NCBI GenBank assembly: GCA_019594305.1
Contig: JAFDTZ010000048.1
Location: 1-14,837 of the forward strand
Length of the DNA stretch: 14,837 nt
Direction: 5' to 3'
DNA from: Thermoplasmata archaeon
Lineage (GTDB): Archaea > Thermoplasmatota > Thermoplasmata > Halarchaeoplasmatales > Halarchaeoplasmataceae
Of this stretch, positions 5,983-14,704 are shown piece after piece. Under the pieces are notes generated by a model, which saw only the letters and a list, made by a program, of their open reading frames with translations, ran no database searches and was not told where the DNA came from. How positions within the stretch are numbered: the stretch's first letter is position 1; every line of letters starts with the position of its first letter. The position numbers were made by a program, and so were the translations under genes.

Positions 5983-8664
5983 CTATTTGGGTTCGCGAGT
6001 TTTTTCAGGAAAGTAATAGTCGTTTTCTCGGTGTTTTTCCGTATTTCCCAACCCCTTATTTTTGCTTGCTTTTTTCTTTATCGATAATCCCAGTAAAAGT
6101 GCTACTACCGTTACCGAAATTGTAATCAACCATTTTGCTAAATCCCTTGATCCTTCCTCGTAATCCGGTTCTTCTTGCCACCATAATAAAGGATACGAAA
6201 TTCCCTCTACCATCCACCACCTGTGTGTGAAGTCCCAACCGGCGTTAGTGAATGTACCCTGCTTCATCATGGCAGAAGTCCTCTTTCCAGTGCCACCATC
6301 ACTGGTTGTTTGCTCGGAGGATTGTACATCCCAAAAGCAATTTAATACCTCACCACTGTTAGAACCTACGAGTCCGCCGACCCGAGTGACCCCCGTTACC
6401 TTTCCTGTGGAATAGGAGTATCGTATCGTGCTCTTCCAATCGTTGTGCCCGACGAACCCACCTACATTATCTTCTCCACTCACATCACCCATTGCGTACG
6501 AGTTGGATAATGTTCCATCTCTGTTCCATCCCACGAATCCCCCTACACAACGGTTACCGTAAACATCTCCTGTACTATATGAGTTTGATATCGTTCCTTG
6601 TATGTTGTGCCCTATGAAGCCTCCTACATAATTATCATGTCCGGTCACGATTCCAGTTGAATACGAATTAGATACGGTACTCCATTCATTGTATCCTACG
6701 AATCCCCCGATATAATTGACCCCTATCACATCTCCCTCAGCATATGATTTAGAAACCGTTCCTCCTTCATTGTACCCCACTAACCCTCCTACATAGTTGT
6801 ATCCCTCCACATTACTTAGTGATCGAGATCCGAACACCTCGTCATTCTGGTTATATCCCACTAACCCGCCCACATATCGGTTCCCTATCACACTTCCTTT
6901 AGAAAATGATTCAGACACCATGCCCCTATCATTGTGCCCCACCAGACCACCAACCCATCTGTCACCGAGTATATCACCCTCTGCGGACGTATCGGATACG
7001 ATACCACGATTGTATCCTATCAAACCACCGATATAATTGTTTGTTCCGCTAACATTTCCGGTTATAGATGAATTTAGCACATTGCCGCGGTTGTATCCAA
7101 CCAAGGCACCGACATTGGAATTTCCGGTTATGTACACGTCGACAAGGCTTATATTGCTAACAGAGGATGTTCTTTCCGCATATTCAACGAATCCCGTATG
7201 GGTCGAAAAGTTTCTATCTATTGTAAGGTCGGTAATAACGTGTCCATTACCGTTAAGAAAACCTGCAAGATAGGGTATACATAATCCGTGTGCATTTGAC
7301 ATGTCAATATCCGCGCTCAAGCGAAATCTATATTCCAGTAACCCTGTAAATCCCAGAGTATCCCTGATCCCCTGAACATCGCTTATCTCAAAGTATCCGT
7401 CATTCGGAACGAGGGAATCATTATAATCCGATATATTCAATTTCATACCGCTGAAAAACCAGTCCTGGTACTGCGCATCGAACATGCCCCCTCGGGTAAC
7501 GTGATGCCCACCGTTAATAACAACGGAGTCAATGTTGTAATGTGAATTGAAAATCGTATTAGATCCGAGGTTAAATCCCACTAGACCTCCGACGTTAGAG
7601 GTCCCGTCAACAGAGCCCGTGAAGTAGGATTCTGACATAAAGCCATGATTGAACCTGAACAAGTATCCTATCAGTCCGCCTACGTGTGACTTTCCGCTTA
7701 CATTATTCCCGGCATTTGAACTTGAAACTCTTCCGTCCCAATTGTACCCCACAAGTCCCCCTACATTATAATCTCCTGTCACATCTCCCTTTGTGGAAGA
7801 GTTGACGACATCACCATCAAAATTCCTTCCCACTAACCCGCCGACATTTTCTATACCCTTAACTTCTCCTGAATTTCTTGAGTCTTCAACCGAACCAGAA
7901 TTTGTGCCCACTAGTCCACCAACCAAATTTATACCTCTTACGTCTGCATTTGCATAATTGTTAGAAATAATACCTGTGTTGTACCCGACTAGGCCGCCTG
8001 TGCCTCCGTAACCCCCATTAACTGTTCCGGTGGCATATGAATTTTCAATCGTACACAGGCGGTTCCATCCAACGAGCCCGCCGACAAATTCGGAGCCGGA
8101 CACTTCTCCCGTTGCATAGGAGTATGATACCATTCCATTAAATTGATTATATCCAACGAGCCCGCCGACATTGGTGTCTCCGGAAGTACTTCCGGTAGCA
8201 TATGAATTTGACACTATTCCACTGTTACGGCCTACCAGGCCGCCCACATAACGTTTTCCCGTGATGTTGTTGTTTACCAAGCCTATGTTCTTCACTTCGG
8301 CTTCGAGGCCCGTGTATCCGAACAAACCGATTGATAAACCGTGTGAATGGTTGATGTGCAGGTTTATAATCGTGTGATTGTTACCATCCAGAATTCCGGT
8401 GAACCTGTTTTCCCAATCAATACCCACAGGTTCGAAGCCTATGTCCTTGGTGATGGTTGCGTTGATGTCATTGGCAAGAGCGTAGTGTGCCCTGGGGTTG
8501 TCCTTCATCGCCTGAAGGTCGTACACATCGTATATCCATATCAGGTTGTCTACCATGTTATCATACCCTTGGTTTTCTATGGTAGAGGCTCCGCCGACCG
8601 TTGCTGACAGTCCACTGACTAATAACATGAAGGCCAGCAAGGTCGTAAATGCATTATTTCCCAT
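5983..8664 (-). CDS. Large GLUG-repeat surface protein with two repeat modules and membrane anchor
   Basis: I chose ATG 8664 (893 residues, MGNNAF..) over GTG 8676; it follows a GGTG-containing site about 12 nt upstream. A signal peptide (to about residue 25) is followed by an entry region (WIYDVYDLQAM, HYALANDINAT), then about nine GLUG motifs. A second entry-like region follows (FEISDVQGIRDTLG, RFRLSADIDMS) and about ten more motifs, so the protein is a tandem of two modules. The C-terminus has the WDVQSSEQ and YPLLWW segments seen in the family, a transmembrane helix (about 845-862) followed by KKKASKNK, and a charged tail of about 30 residues, presumably cytoplasmic. Same orientation and family as its neighbours. 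Probably a cell-envelope stalk or adhesin; function is inference. Confidence 0.87.
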   Translation of the reverse strand: MGNNAFTTLLAFMLLVSGLSATVGGASTIENQGYDNMVDNLIWIYDVYDLQAMKDNPRAHYALANDINATITKDIGFEPVGIDWENRFTGILDGNNHTIINLHINHSHGLSIGLFGYTGLEAEVKNIGLVNNNITGKRYVGGLVGRNSGIVSNSYATGSTSGDTNVGGLVGYNQFNGMVSYSYATGEVSGSEFVGGLVGWNRLCTIENSYATGTVNGGYGGTGGLVGYNTGIISNNYANADVRGINLVGGLVGTNSGSVEDSRNSGEVKGIENVGGLVGRNFDGDVVNSSTKGDVTGDYNVGGLVGYNWDGRVSSSNAGNNVSGKSHVGGLIGYLFRFNHGFMSESYFTGSVDGTSNVGGLVGFNLGSNTIFNSHYNIDSVVINGGHHVTRGGMFDAQYQDWFFSGMKLNISDYNDSLVPNDGYFEISDVQGIRDTLGFTGLLEYRFRLSADIDMSNAHGLCIPYLAGFLNGNGHVITDLTIDRNFSTHTGFVEYAERTSSVSNISLVDVYITGNSNVGALVGYNRGNVLNSSITGNVSGTNNYIGGLIGYNRGIVSDTSAEGDILGDRWVGGLVGHNDRGMVSESFSKGSVIGNRYVGGLVGYNQNDEVFGSRSLSNVEGYNYVGGLVGYNEGGTVSKSYAEGDVIGVNYIGGFVGYNEWSTVSNSYSTGIVTGHDNYVGGFIGHNIQGTISNSYSTGDVYGNRCVGGFVGWNRDGTLSNSYAMGDVSGEDNVGGFVGHNDWKSTIRYSYSTGKVTGVTRVGGLVGSNSGEVLNCFWDVQSSEQTTSDGGTGKRTSAMMKQGTFTNAGWDFTHRWWMVEGISYPLLWWQEEPDYEEGSRDLAKWLITISVTVVALLLGLSIKKKASKNKGLGNTEKHRENDYYFPEKTREPK

Positions 8665-8827
8665 GTATTGGACCACCCTGATATTGGTGTAATATACTTA
8701 TGATTGTACTATAATATTAAATTTGTTAGGGTTTTATAGAGATACATTTAGGATTAATGGGTTATCGGGTTCGGGGATATCTATGTCGAGTTTGTTTTCC
8801 GGAAGTGGTTTGGTTAGTTATTGTGCA
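8665..8827 (-). promoter_or_regulatory. Upstream region of the large GLUG gene
   Basis: On the minus strand two TATA-like stretches are seen, around 8693-8702 (AAGTATATTA) and around 8710-8719 (AATATTATAG). Either would start transcription 7-25 nt before ATG 8664. Which is used cannot be decided by eye. Confidence 0.35.
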
Positions 8828-8915
8828 GGACAAAACTGTTTTTAGATAAGTTTGTGTGAGTAAAGCTTTGCTATGCGAGCAAGTGGAAGCGGTAGCGTCC
8901 AACGTGTCCTCCACA
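8828..8915. repeat. Hairpin array E, degenerate
   Basis: Imperfect stems: AAAAC/GTTTT around 8832-8843, TAAAGC-TTT-GCTATG at 8861-8874, GTGGAAGC paired with GCGTCCAAC at 8883-8901, and GTGT/ACAC around 8903-8915. The A/T stem followed by a GGAA stem about 25 nt away and the flanking CTC/GAG letters match arrays A and C, best seen on the minus strand. No tRNA core is present. It lies between two GLUG genes. Confidence 0.5.
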
Positions 8916-8965
8916 CATATTCGAAGACATAAGTTTTTCACAAAACGTTATGCCCTCGACTATAA

Positions 8966-10706
8966 TCAGTAATCAACAGTCCAGGTCACCGCTTCGTCCG
9001 CGCTGTTGTACATCCAGTAACCTCTGCCCGGTTGTAGTAATATCATATCGAACATGTCTTTGGATAGATAGGCAACATTGTATCCCGCAGAGGCGCTGAA
9101 CACCCCTATCTTGGATATCTCATCGGGCAGTGTATCACTCGCTCTTATTTCAGTACTTGAGGGCAGACCCACCATGTTCCAGCCTGGGTAGAGTGTGATG
9201 TCAGTACTCGATGGTACGTATCCTTCTACGGTTAGAGTTGCATCCTCGGTCATGCGTATCCAGATGCCCATGCGATGGTTCCACGTGTCTAGGTTGTTGA
9301 AGTGGTCGGCTCTGTCTGGTACGTAGCTGAGCCATTGGTCCGTTGAGGCATCGTAGTACATCACTCGATCGTAGCTACCATCTATATCTGCAAGTACAGC
9401 CATAAGAGATGTATCCTCCAGTTCAAGGTTAAAGGACACGAAGTTCCAGCCATCGGATTGGCCGCCTGCGAATAGAGATATATCGAACGTAACGCGTTCT
9501 ATATACTCTTCCCACCACAGGCGTGGATAGTCGTTTCCATCGTCGATGTACCATATCTCTTGGTCATGATCCTGGACGAGGGCGATGTCCCAGCCAGCGG
9601 ATGAGAATGTGGTGATTTCCATCATCTCTGTAGTGGATTTACCGGTTGCGTTACCTGCTGTTGAGATCTGTCCGCTTGTATCAATGTCCCAGAAGTTACC
9701 AATCATCTCACAACTACGGACCCACTCGCCTGCAAAGCCCTTATCTGTTGGATCAGATCCATTTTCATATTCGATGCCTTCGGTGGAGTAACAGTTGATT
9801 ATAGAACCTTGACCAGCGTACCCTATAAAACCACCGAAGTAAGTAAATATTGATGCCTGGATTCGGGTCACATTTTCCATTGCATAGGAGTTAAAAACGA
9901 TTCCTTCGTTATATCCTACAAAACCACCGGTGTAATCATATCCACTCACGTTACCCTGGGTATAGGAGTAACATACGGAACCTGCGTTTGATCCGACCAG
10001 ACCGCCGACACCACTGGAAACCGATGATACGGATCCCAGAGCATAACAGCTTTCAACCACTCCTGAGCTTTGTCCAATCAAACCTTCCACAGAACCCTTG
10101 CCACTTACATCACCCAATGCATATGGATCGTGTATCGTTCCATCCAACGAGTCCGCCGCCGTATCCGTTACTTGCAACAACACCTCCAGTTGCGTATGAG
10201 CGTTCCACTGCTGAGTCGACAAATATGTTGTGCCCTACCAGACCGCCCACATAGAACCTACCACTTATGTTCGTGTTGTTCATGTATAAATTACTCACTT
10301 CAACTCCGTCGCCCGAAGAGCCGAAAAATCCAATATTTGATGTATCTAGTCTGTTTATATGGAGAAACTCGATACTGTAATTACCACCGTTAAGACTACC
10401 GGTGAATCTGTTAGACGAATCCCCAATAGGAACAAAACCAGCCCCCTCATTCCAATATTCAGTTTCGCTTGCATCTATATCATTGGCAAGTGTATAGTAC
10501 CCACTTAGATCCAAACTCATGTTCTGCAGATCATTAACATCGTAGATCACGTACGGGTTGCCAGATGTACCGGGATCATCTGTGATAAGTTCTCTCGTAG
10601 TTTTGTTCAAAACCTCTTTATCTGTCTCCATGCGGTAACCACCCATCAGCATTAATCCCATTATAAGCATAATGAAGATTCCCCCTGCAATTATCTTCTT
10701 CGTCAT
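8966..10706 (-). pseudogene. GLUG-repeat secreted protein, split by a frameshift
   Basis: The first frame starts at ATG 10706 with a strong GGTGAT ribosome site. It encodes a signal peptide or anchor (MTKKIIAGGIFIMLIMGLML), the entry region (VIYDVNDLQNM, YYTLANDIDAS) and the first two GLUG motifs, then breaks after GGGLVGWND and stops at 10110. The second frame continues at once with GTIHDPYALGDVSG, four more GLUG motifs, the WDIDTSGQ and YPRLWW segments, and a C-terminal beta domain (GWNFVSF, YDASTDQWLSYVPDRADH, PGWNMVGLPS, ending WTVDY). The break is near 10136-10145. If whole, the protein would have about 580 residues. It lacks the C-terminal membrane helix of the other two. Sequencing error or programmed shifting are alternatives. 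Confidence 0.8.
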
Positions 10707-10741
10707 TACATCACCTTTCCTTGTATCTGTATTTAAATTCG

Positions 10742-10776
10742 TAAATAGTTGGTGCGATATATGATCATCCCTCTAT
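10742..10776 (-). promoter_or_regulatory. Short gap upstream of the frameshifted GLUG gene
   Basis: On the minus strand, CTATTTAC at 10742-10749 would place transcription start near 10719. That leaves a leader of about 13 nt that includes the AAAGGTGAT ribosome site before ATG 10706. A second box (TTTAAAT, 10732-10737) is closer to the start codon. Confidence 0.4.
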
Positions 10777-12039
10777 TCAGAGCGCACCTTCACCTATCTT
10801 GTATGAAATTGAATGTACGAAACTCTCCACCACAAGAACCGATGACTCCAGTTTACTCGGAGATGTCTTGTCCGTGGTATCGTCCTCGGTATGGTGCCAT
10901 CTGGATATATCCGGGTAAAAATCACCGTGTACGGGGGTGCGGGAAATAAGGTTCATCATCTTATGGCCTGGGTTCATCTTCTTGGAGTTGGCCCGCATGA
11001 GGGAGACTGCCCTCATCTTCCTGTAGAGGAACTCATGAACATCCGATGCACCACCCCACATCTCCTCGTATTCCTGATGGTTTTTTACCAGTGATTCCTT
11101 TAGCATCTCCAAAAGTGCGGTATCGCAGTGCTTCTTTGGTATCATACCTACCCCGTTGGTCAGGAAATACACGTCTCCCCGACCCACCATATCAAGATTC
11201 AGTATGTACGTTCGATCCCTGTCTATCTCGTCTTTGTGTTTCTCGACCCAGCCCCTTGAGCCAAAAAGGCCGCTCTCCTCGGCGGCGAAACAGCAGAAAT
11301 CAACTCTCATGTTAAGATCGGATTCCTTGATTCGCCTGGATACCTCAAGCATAGCGGCTATGCCGGATGCGTTGTCATCAGCGCCCATGGAATAATTGGA
11401 TCCCAAAAGATCGGTCATGTAGAATATCATGATGAGGAGTGGTACGTAGTTGACTAGGGAGAACACCAGGAAAAACCACCATATATACACCCAGGAACCC
11501 TGAAATCCTGTGAAGATATCGAAGGGATAGTAGAGTCCGTGGAATATCAGTACCGCCAGGAGGCCCATGGGGGATATCATAGTAAGAATGGGTGTAATGG
11601 CACCTCGCAGTTCCTGATACCGTGTGAACCATTTGGGCACCACCCGGGCACTGTCATAGTGTCCGCACAAAATCAATCTATGTTTTTTTTCCGGATTGAG
11701 GGTGGCGATTATGTTCTCGGACTTGGTCTTGGCGATCTTAAGCTCTACCTTGGGCATAATCTTGAACAGTAAAGTGTAGAATCCCAGTATGGCAAGGGCG
11801 ACGATAAAGGTGTTTATCCACAGGGAGGATACCAGGAGCGCTATGAACACTGCGAATGCCAGCAGCCATTTCAATATGAGATAAACGGAGGAAGAAATGT
11901 ATTCCGTGGCCTCCCTTTCCACATGGTAACCCAGTTCTTGAAACCATCTGGTTATCTTTTTCTGTGCTCTTCTTTCTTCGGCGGTTCCGCCGTATCGATG
12001 CTCCTTAGCCAGTTCCTTGAGATAATCAAAGGCCTGCAT
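10777..12039 (-). CDS. Membrane-bound M28-family metallopeptidase
   Basis: 420 residues from ATG 12039; a TTG at 12072 lies in the TATA box and is unlikely. Zinc and catalytic residues of M28 aminopeptidases are all visible: His127 and Asp129 (GHYDSA), Asp221 (GADDNASG), Glu254-Glu255 (AAEESGLFGS), Asp283 (LNLDMVG) and His382/383 before TEDDTTD. Hydrophobic segments are inserted: two helices at about 52-92 and two or more at about 149-210, the latter between the first His and the bridging Asp, so the catalytic domain is tethered to the membrane. It probably removes residues from peptides or surface proteins. It lies 70 bp upstream of and in line with the GLUG genes, so a role in surface-protein turnover is possible but unproven. 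Confidence 0.85.
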   Translation of the reverse strand: MQAFDYLKELAKEHRYGGTAEERRAQKKITRWFQELGYHVEREATEYISSSVYLILKWLLAFAVFIALLVSSLWINTFIVALAILGFYTLLFKIMPKVELKIAKTKSENIIATLNPEKKHRLILCGHYDSARVVPKWFTRYQELRGAITPILTMISPMGLLAVLIFHGLYYPFDIFTGFQGSWVYIWWFFLVFSLVNYVPLLIMIFYMTDLLGSNYSMGADDNASGIAAMLEVSRRIKESDLNMRVDFCCFAAEESGLFGSRGWVEKHKDEIDRDRTYILNLDMVGRGDVYFLTNGVGMIPKKHCDTALLEMLKESLVKNHQEYEEMWGGASDVHEFLYRKMRAVSLMRANSKKMNPGHKMMNLISRTPVHGDFYPDISRWHHTEDDTTDKTSPSKLESSVLVVESFVHSISYKIGEGAL

Positions 12040-12070
12040 GTTTATACCCTTTAGGTATAACAACGGTTCC

Positions 12071-12136
12071 AATTTAAACGTGAGGGTGTCTAGAGAATCA
12101 TCTCCAACCGCCTATTCATGGACCATTGTTAAATAG
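12071..12136. promoter_or_regulatory. Divergent promoters for the peptidase and UvdE genes
   Basis: Minus strand: TTTAAATT at 12071-12078 would start transcription around 12048, just before ATG 12039. Plus strand: TTAAATAG at 12129-12136 is centred 26 nt upstream of ATG 12158, implying a leaderless UvdE mRNA. The region between them is about 50 bp. Confidence 0.5.
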
Positions 12137-12157
12137 CGACACTCCAATCCGCAGTTG

Positions 12158-13039
12158 ATGAAGGTTGGCTATCCATGTGTGAACAGGACACTCGACTGTA
12201 CATGCAGCGGAACCCTCCGGTTGGCTTCATACTCCGATAGTAAACTGGCGGAAAAGATAGAGACCAACCTGGCATGTTTGAAAAGGATTCTGGAGTTCAA
12301 TGCGGAAAAAGGCATACTGTTTTTCAGGATAAGCTCGGACCTGATACCCTTTGCGTCCCACGAGGTCAACGATTACCCCTGGGAGGAGAAATTCAAAGAT
12401 AAGTTTACCGATATAGGGCGTTTCATCAGGGAAAATCACATACGGATATCAATGCATCCCGACCAGTTCATTGTTTTGAACTCGAAAAAGGAGAATGTAT
12501 ATCTGCGAAGTGTTAGGGAGCTGCATTACCACGCCGGTATACTGAACCTTTTGGGTTTGGACAGCACGGCAAAATTTCAGGTGCACGTGGGGGGAGTCTA
12601 CGGTGAAAAGGAGAAGAGCAAAAAACGATTTGCGGAAAGATATTCGGACCTTGACGATGATATAAGGGAACGGTTGGTAATAGAAAACGATGATAGGTCG
12701 TATACCGTAAGAAATTGCCTGGATATACATGACATGACGGGGATATCCGTACTCTTCGATTACTTCCATCATGTATTGAACAATGACGATGAGGATCTGG
12801 AACGGATACTCAATGAAGTCAGCAAAACCTGGAAGAATGGGGATGGTATCCCCATGGTGGATTACAGTTCTCAACTTCCGGGACAAAGAACGGGACGGCA
12901 TGCGGAGCACCTCGATAGTCATGATTTCAGAAACTTTCTGAAAAAAACCGAAAGCTACGATTTTGATATTATGCTGGAAATCAAGGACAAGGAAAGAAGT
13001 GCCATGGCAGCCTTGGAAATACTTGCTGAGAAATCCTGA
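12158..13039 (+). CDS. uvsE: UV damage endonuclease, UvdE/UvsE family
   Basis: 293 residues, close to the usual length of bacterial UvsE. Family motifs in order: FFRISSDLIPFASHEV (about 53-70), ISMHPDQFIVLNS (about 98-110), FQVHVGGVYGEKEKS (about 139-154), RLVIENDDRSY (about 170-182), LFDYFHHVLN (about 198-208) and MVDYSSQLPGQR (about 227-239). His, Asp and Glu residues in these motifs bind the metal cluster of the TIM-barrel nuclease. The enzyme nicks DNA 5' of UV photoproducts and some other lesions, starting an alternative excision repair. ATG 12158 is preferred over TTG 12155 because the TATA box places transcription start at about that point. A dehydrogenase gene follows 38 bp later with its own TATA box. 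Confidence 0.9.
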   Translation: MKVGYPCVNRTLDCTCSGTLRLASYSDSKLAEKIETNLACLKRILEFNAEKGILFFRISSDLIPFASHEVNDYPWEEKFKDKFTDIGRFIRENHIRISMHPDQFIVLNSKKENVYLRSVRELHYHAGILNLLGLDSTAKFQVHVGGVYGEKEKSKKRFAERYSDLDDDIRERLVIENDDRSYTVRNCLDIHDMTGISVLFDYFHHVLNNDDEDLERILNEVSKTWKNGDGIPMVDYSSQLPGQRTGRHAEHLDSHDFRNFLKKTESYDFDIMLEIKDKERSAMAALEILAEKS

Positions 13040-13044
13040 CAAAA

Positions 13045-13052
13045 CTTTTAAC
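13045..13052 (+). promoter_or_regulatory. TATA box of the dehydrogenase gene
   Basis: CTTTTAAC is centred about 29 nt upstream of ATG 13078, and no Shine-Dalgarno sequence lies before the start, as expected for a leaderless transcript. Confidence 0.4.
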
Positions 13053-13077
13053 GGCCTTCAATGCTTTACATCACACA

Positions 13078-13821
13078 ATGAAACATCATTCGTCGTTAAA
13101 AAACAAGGTTGCAATAGTCACGGGTGCCAGCGAGGGGATAGGTAGAGAGATCGCCTTGATGCTTAACCGGGAGAATTGTCTGGTAGTGATGTGTTCCCGG
13201 AACAGGGAAAAGCTGAGGGTGGCAGCGGAGTCCATGGATTACCGGGAAAATATACTGCTCGTTCCCGGGGATATTAGGGTGGAGGAGGATGTCAAGAACC
13301 TCGTACGTGAAACCATAGATCGATTCGGTACAATAGACATACTGGTGAACAACGCGGGTATAATCCGGTACGGTGACATGGAGGATTTTTCCACAGCGGA
13401 TTACACGGCAACCATGGAGACCAACGTTGACGGTACCTTCTTCGCCACCCGGGAGGCACTGCCATACGTAAGAAAATCCGGTGGAAATATCGTGTTCGTT
13501 GGCAGTTTCGATTCCAACCATCCCAGGTCATTCAACCCCATTTACGCAGCGTCCAAATGGTGGGTAAAAGGCTTCGCCCACAGTATAGAAGCCATCTATG
13601 GAAAGGAAGGTGTTGGGGTTACCCTGGTTAATCCTTCGGAAGTTAGAACGGAAATACCTTCGGAAGATGGAATCGCCTACAGGAACAAGTACGAAGAAGG
13701 GGAGATCCTCGAAGCGGAAGAGGTTGCGGAAACGGTATTATTCGCACTGAAGCGTTCAGGAAGTGCCACGTTGAGCCAGATAGACATATACAGGAGAAAC
13801 AAGTTGAGCGAGTTCTTCTGA
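13078..13821 (+). CDS. Short-chain dehydrogenase/reductase (SDR, classical)
   Basis: 247 residues. The cofactor site TGASEGIG lies at about 15-22 and NNAG at about 90-93. The catalytic part has Ser in VFVGSFDS (about 142) and the YAASK motif (about 156-160). A basic and small-residue set after the second strand (CSRNREKL) suggests NADP(H) preference. Classical SDRs oxidise or reduce alcohols and ketones on a wide range of substrates; the substrate cannot be told from sequence. The loop HPRSFNP before the Tyr and the acidic C-terminal part (EEGEILEAEEVAE) are typical of the family's variable substrate region. It stands 38 bp after uvsE. Complete and intact. Confidence 0.88.
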   Translation: MKHHSSLKNKVAIVTGASEGIGREIALMLNRENCLVVMCSRNREKLRVAAESMDYRENILLVPGDIRVEEDVKNLVRETIDRFGTIDILVNNAGIIRYGDMEDFSTADYTATMETNVDGTFFATREALPYVRKSGGNIVFVGSFDSNHPRSFNPIYAASKWWVKGFAHSIEAIYGKEGVGVTLVNPSEVRTEIPSEDGIAYRNKYEEGEILEAEEVAETVLFALKRSGSATLSQIDIYRRNKLSEFF

Positions 13822-13926
13822 ACAAAAAATAAAAAATGGGAAGGGGTTTTACACGCATCTTTCGATACAATCTTACTAAAGGGGTAACGTCGATACTTCT
13901 AACGGCCCCTTATCCATGAGTATACA

Positions 13927-14410
13927 CTATACCTGATAGTTAACGACCCATGTAACCGGTACATCCCCGTTGTTGTAGATCCAATAACCTTGTCCGGGCT
14001 CGAAAACGAACTCGGGCGGACTATAATGGTATGCGAGGTTGTATTCTTCGGAAGCGTCGAAGTAGCCAACTTTGGTCACTTCCGCCGGTATGCCGTGATT
14101 TCCGGCTTCGGCGCTGGGCAATCCCACCATGTTCCATCCGGGATACAGCGTGATCTCCGTACTATCGGACACGTTACCCTCAACGGTCAAGGTGGCATTG
14201 ATGTTCATCCGTATCCATATTCCCATGGTATGGTCCCAGGTTTCCAGATTGTTGTAATGGTCCGGCCTTTCAGGTACATAGCTCGATAACATCGCCCATG
14301 GGGTCGTTTGTCCCTACCTCTTCCTCAAACGATCCACCGATGCCGATACCAACAACGCCCACTACCAACAGCATCACGACACATAGACTCCTCGTCCCTT
14401 TTGTGTTCAT
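13927..14410 (-). pseudogene. Surface protein reduced to signal peptide plus C-terminal domain, frame broken
   Basis: ATG 14410 follows a GGAGAGGT site and encodes a 45-codon frame with a signal peptide (MNTKGTRSLCVVMLLVVG) that soon runs to a stop. At about 14305 another frame takes over (TPWAMLSSYVPERPDHYNN). It continues through MGIWIRMN, ATLTVEG, YPGWNMVGLPS and GYWIYNNGD to the end, WVVNYQV. These are the same elements as the last 130 residues of the frameshifted GLUG protein (LSYVPDRADHFNN, MGIWIRM, PGWNMVGLPS, WTVDY). The whole middle of the gene is missing and the two parts are one base out of phase, so this is an internally deleted relative. The 121-codon frame from ATG 14292 has no signal peptide and is unlikely to be a true gene. 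Confidence 0.75.
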
Positions 14411-14651
14411 TTTAACCTCTCCAAACCGCACTATGAGTGCTCTGTTTTCGTACTATATGACTATGTAAACGCACCTAAATTAACTTACCGATGGGATCCG
14501 ATTTATCCCAAATCCTGATATCAAAGACGGATAAAGACATTTCATATACGTGTACTTGGAGGCCACTGTATATAATCGCTAGAGTACCAAAAAAGAATCA
14601 TATATCCCTTCACATCCAACAAATTTTCCATCAAATCGGTGCTCAAATCCA
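14411..14651. other. Intergenic, promoter of the deleted surface gene
   Basis: On the minus strand, CATATAGTAC (about 14451-14460) would start transcription near 14428, leaving an 18-nt leader with a GGAGAGG ribosome site before ATG 14410. Beyond that I see only one small stem (GGGAT/ATCCC near 14493-14510) and no gene. Confidence 0.35.
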
Positions 14652-14704
14652 CCGGGAAGCTACGTCTCCACTAGCCCACAAAATTACTGCGTAATCTTGT
14701 TGGG
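14652..14704 (+). repeat. Hairpin array D and right-hand copy of the 50-bp repeat
   Basis: A degenerate GGAA-type stem (about 14654-14668) is followed by an A/T-rich stem at 14678-14700 with a 7-nt loop. Positions 14667-14716 match 257-306 at 46 of 50 bases, differing at 14673, 14692, 14696 and 14702. The order GGAA stem, A/T stem, tRNA core is the same as at the end of array A. Confidence 0.75.

Noticed and set aside
4400..10706. Many plus-strand open frames opposite the GLUG genes, often rich in Pro and Thr
   Set aside because: They are antisense images of the Gly- and Asn-rich repeats, with no start signals of their own.
13822..13926. Possible terminator after the dehydrogenase gene
   Set aside because: The sequence is A-rich on the plus strand, with no clear stem or T-run; I cannot support a terminator.
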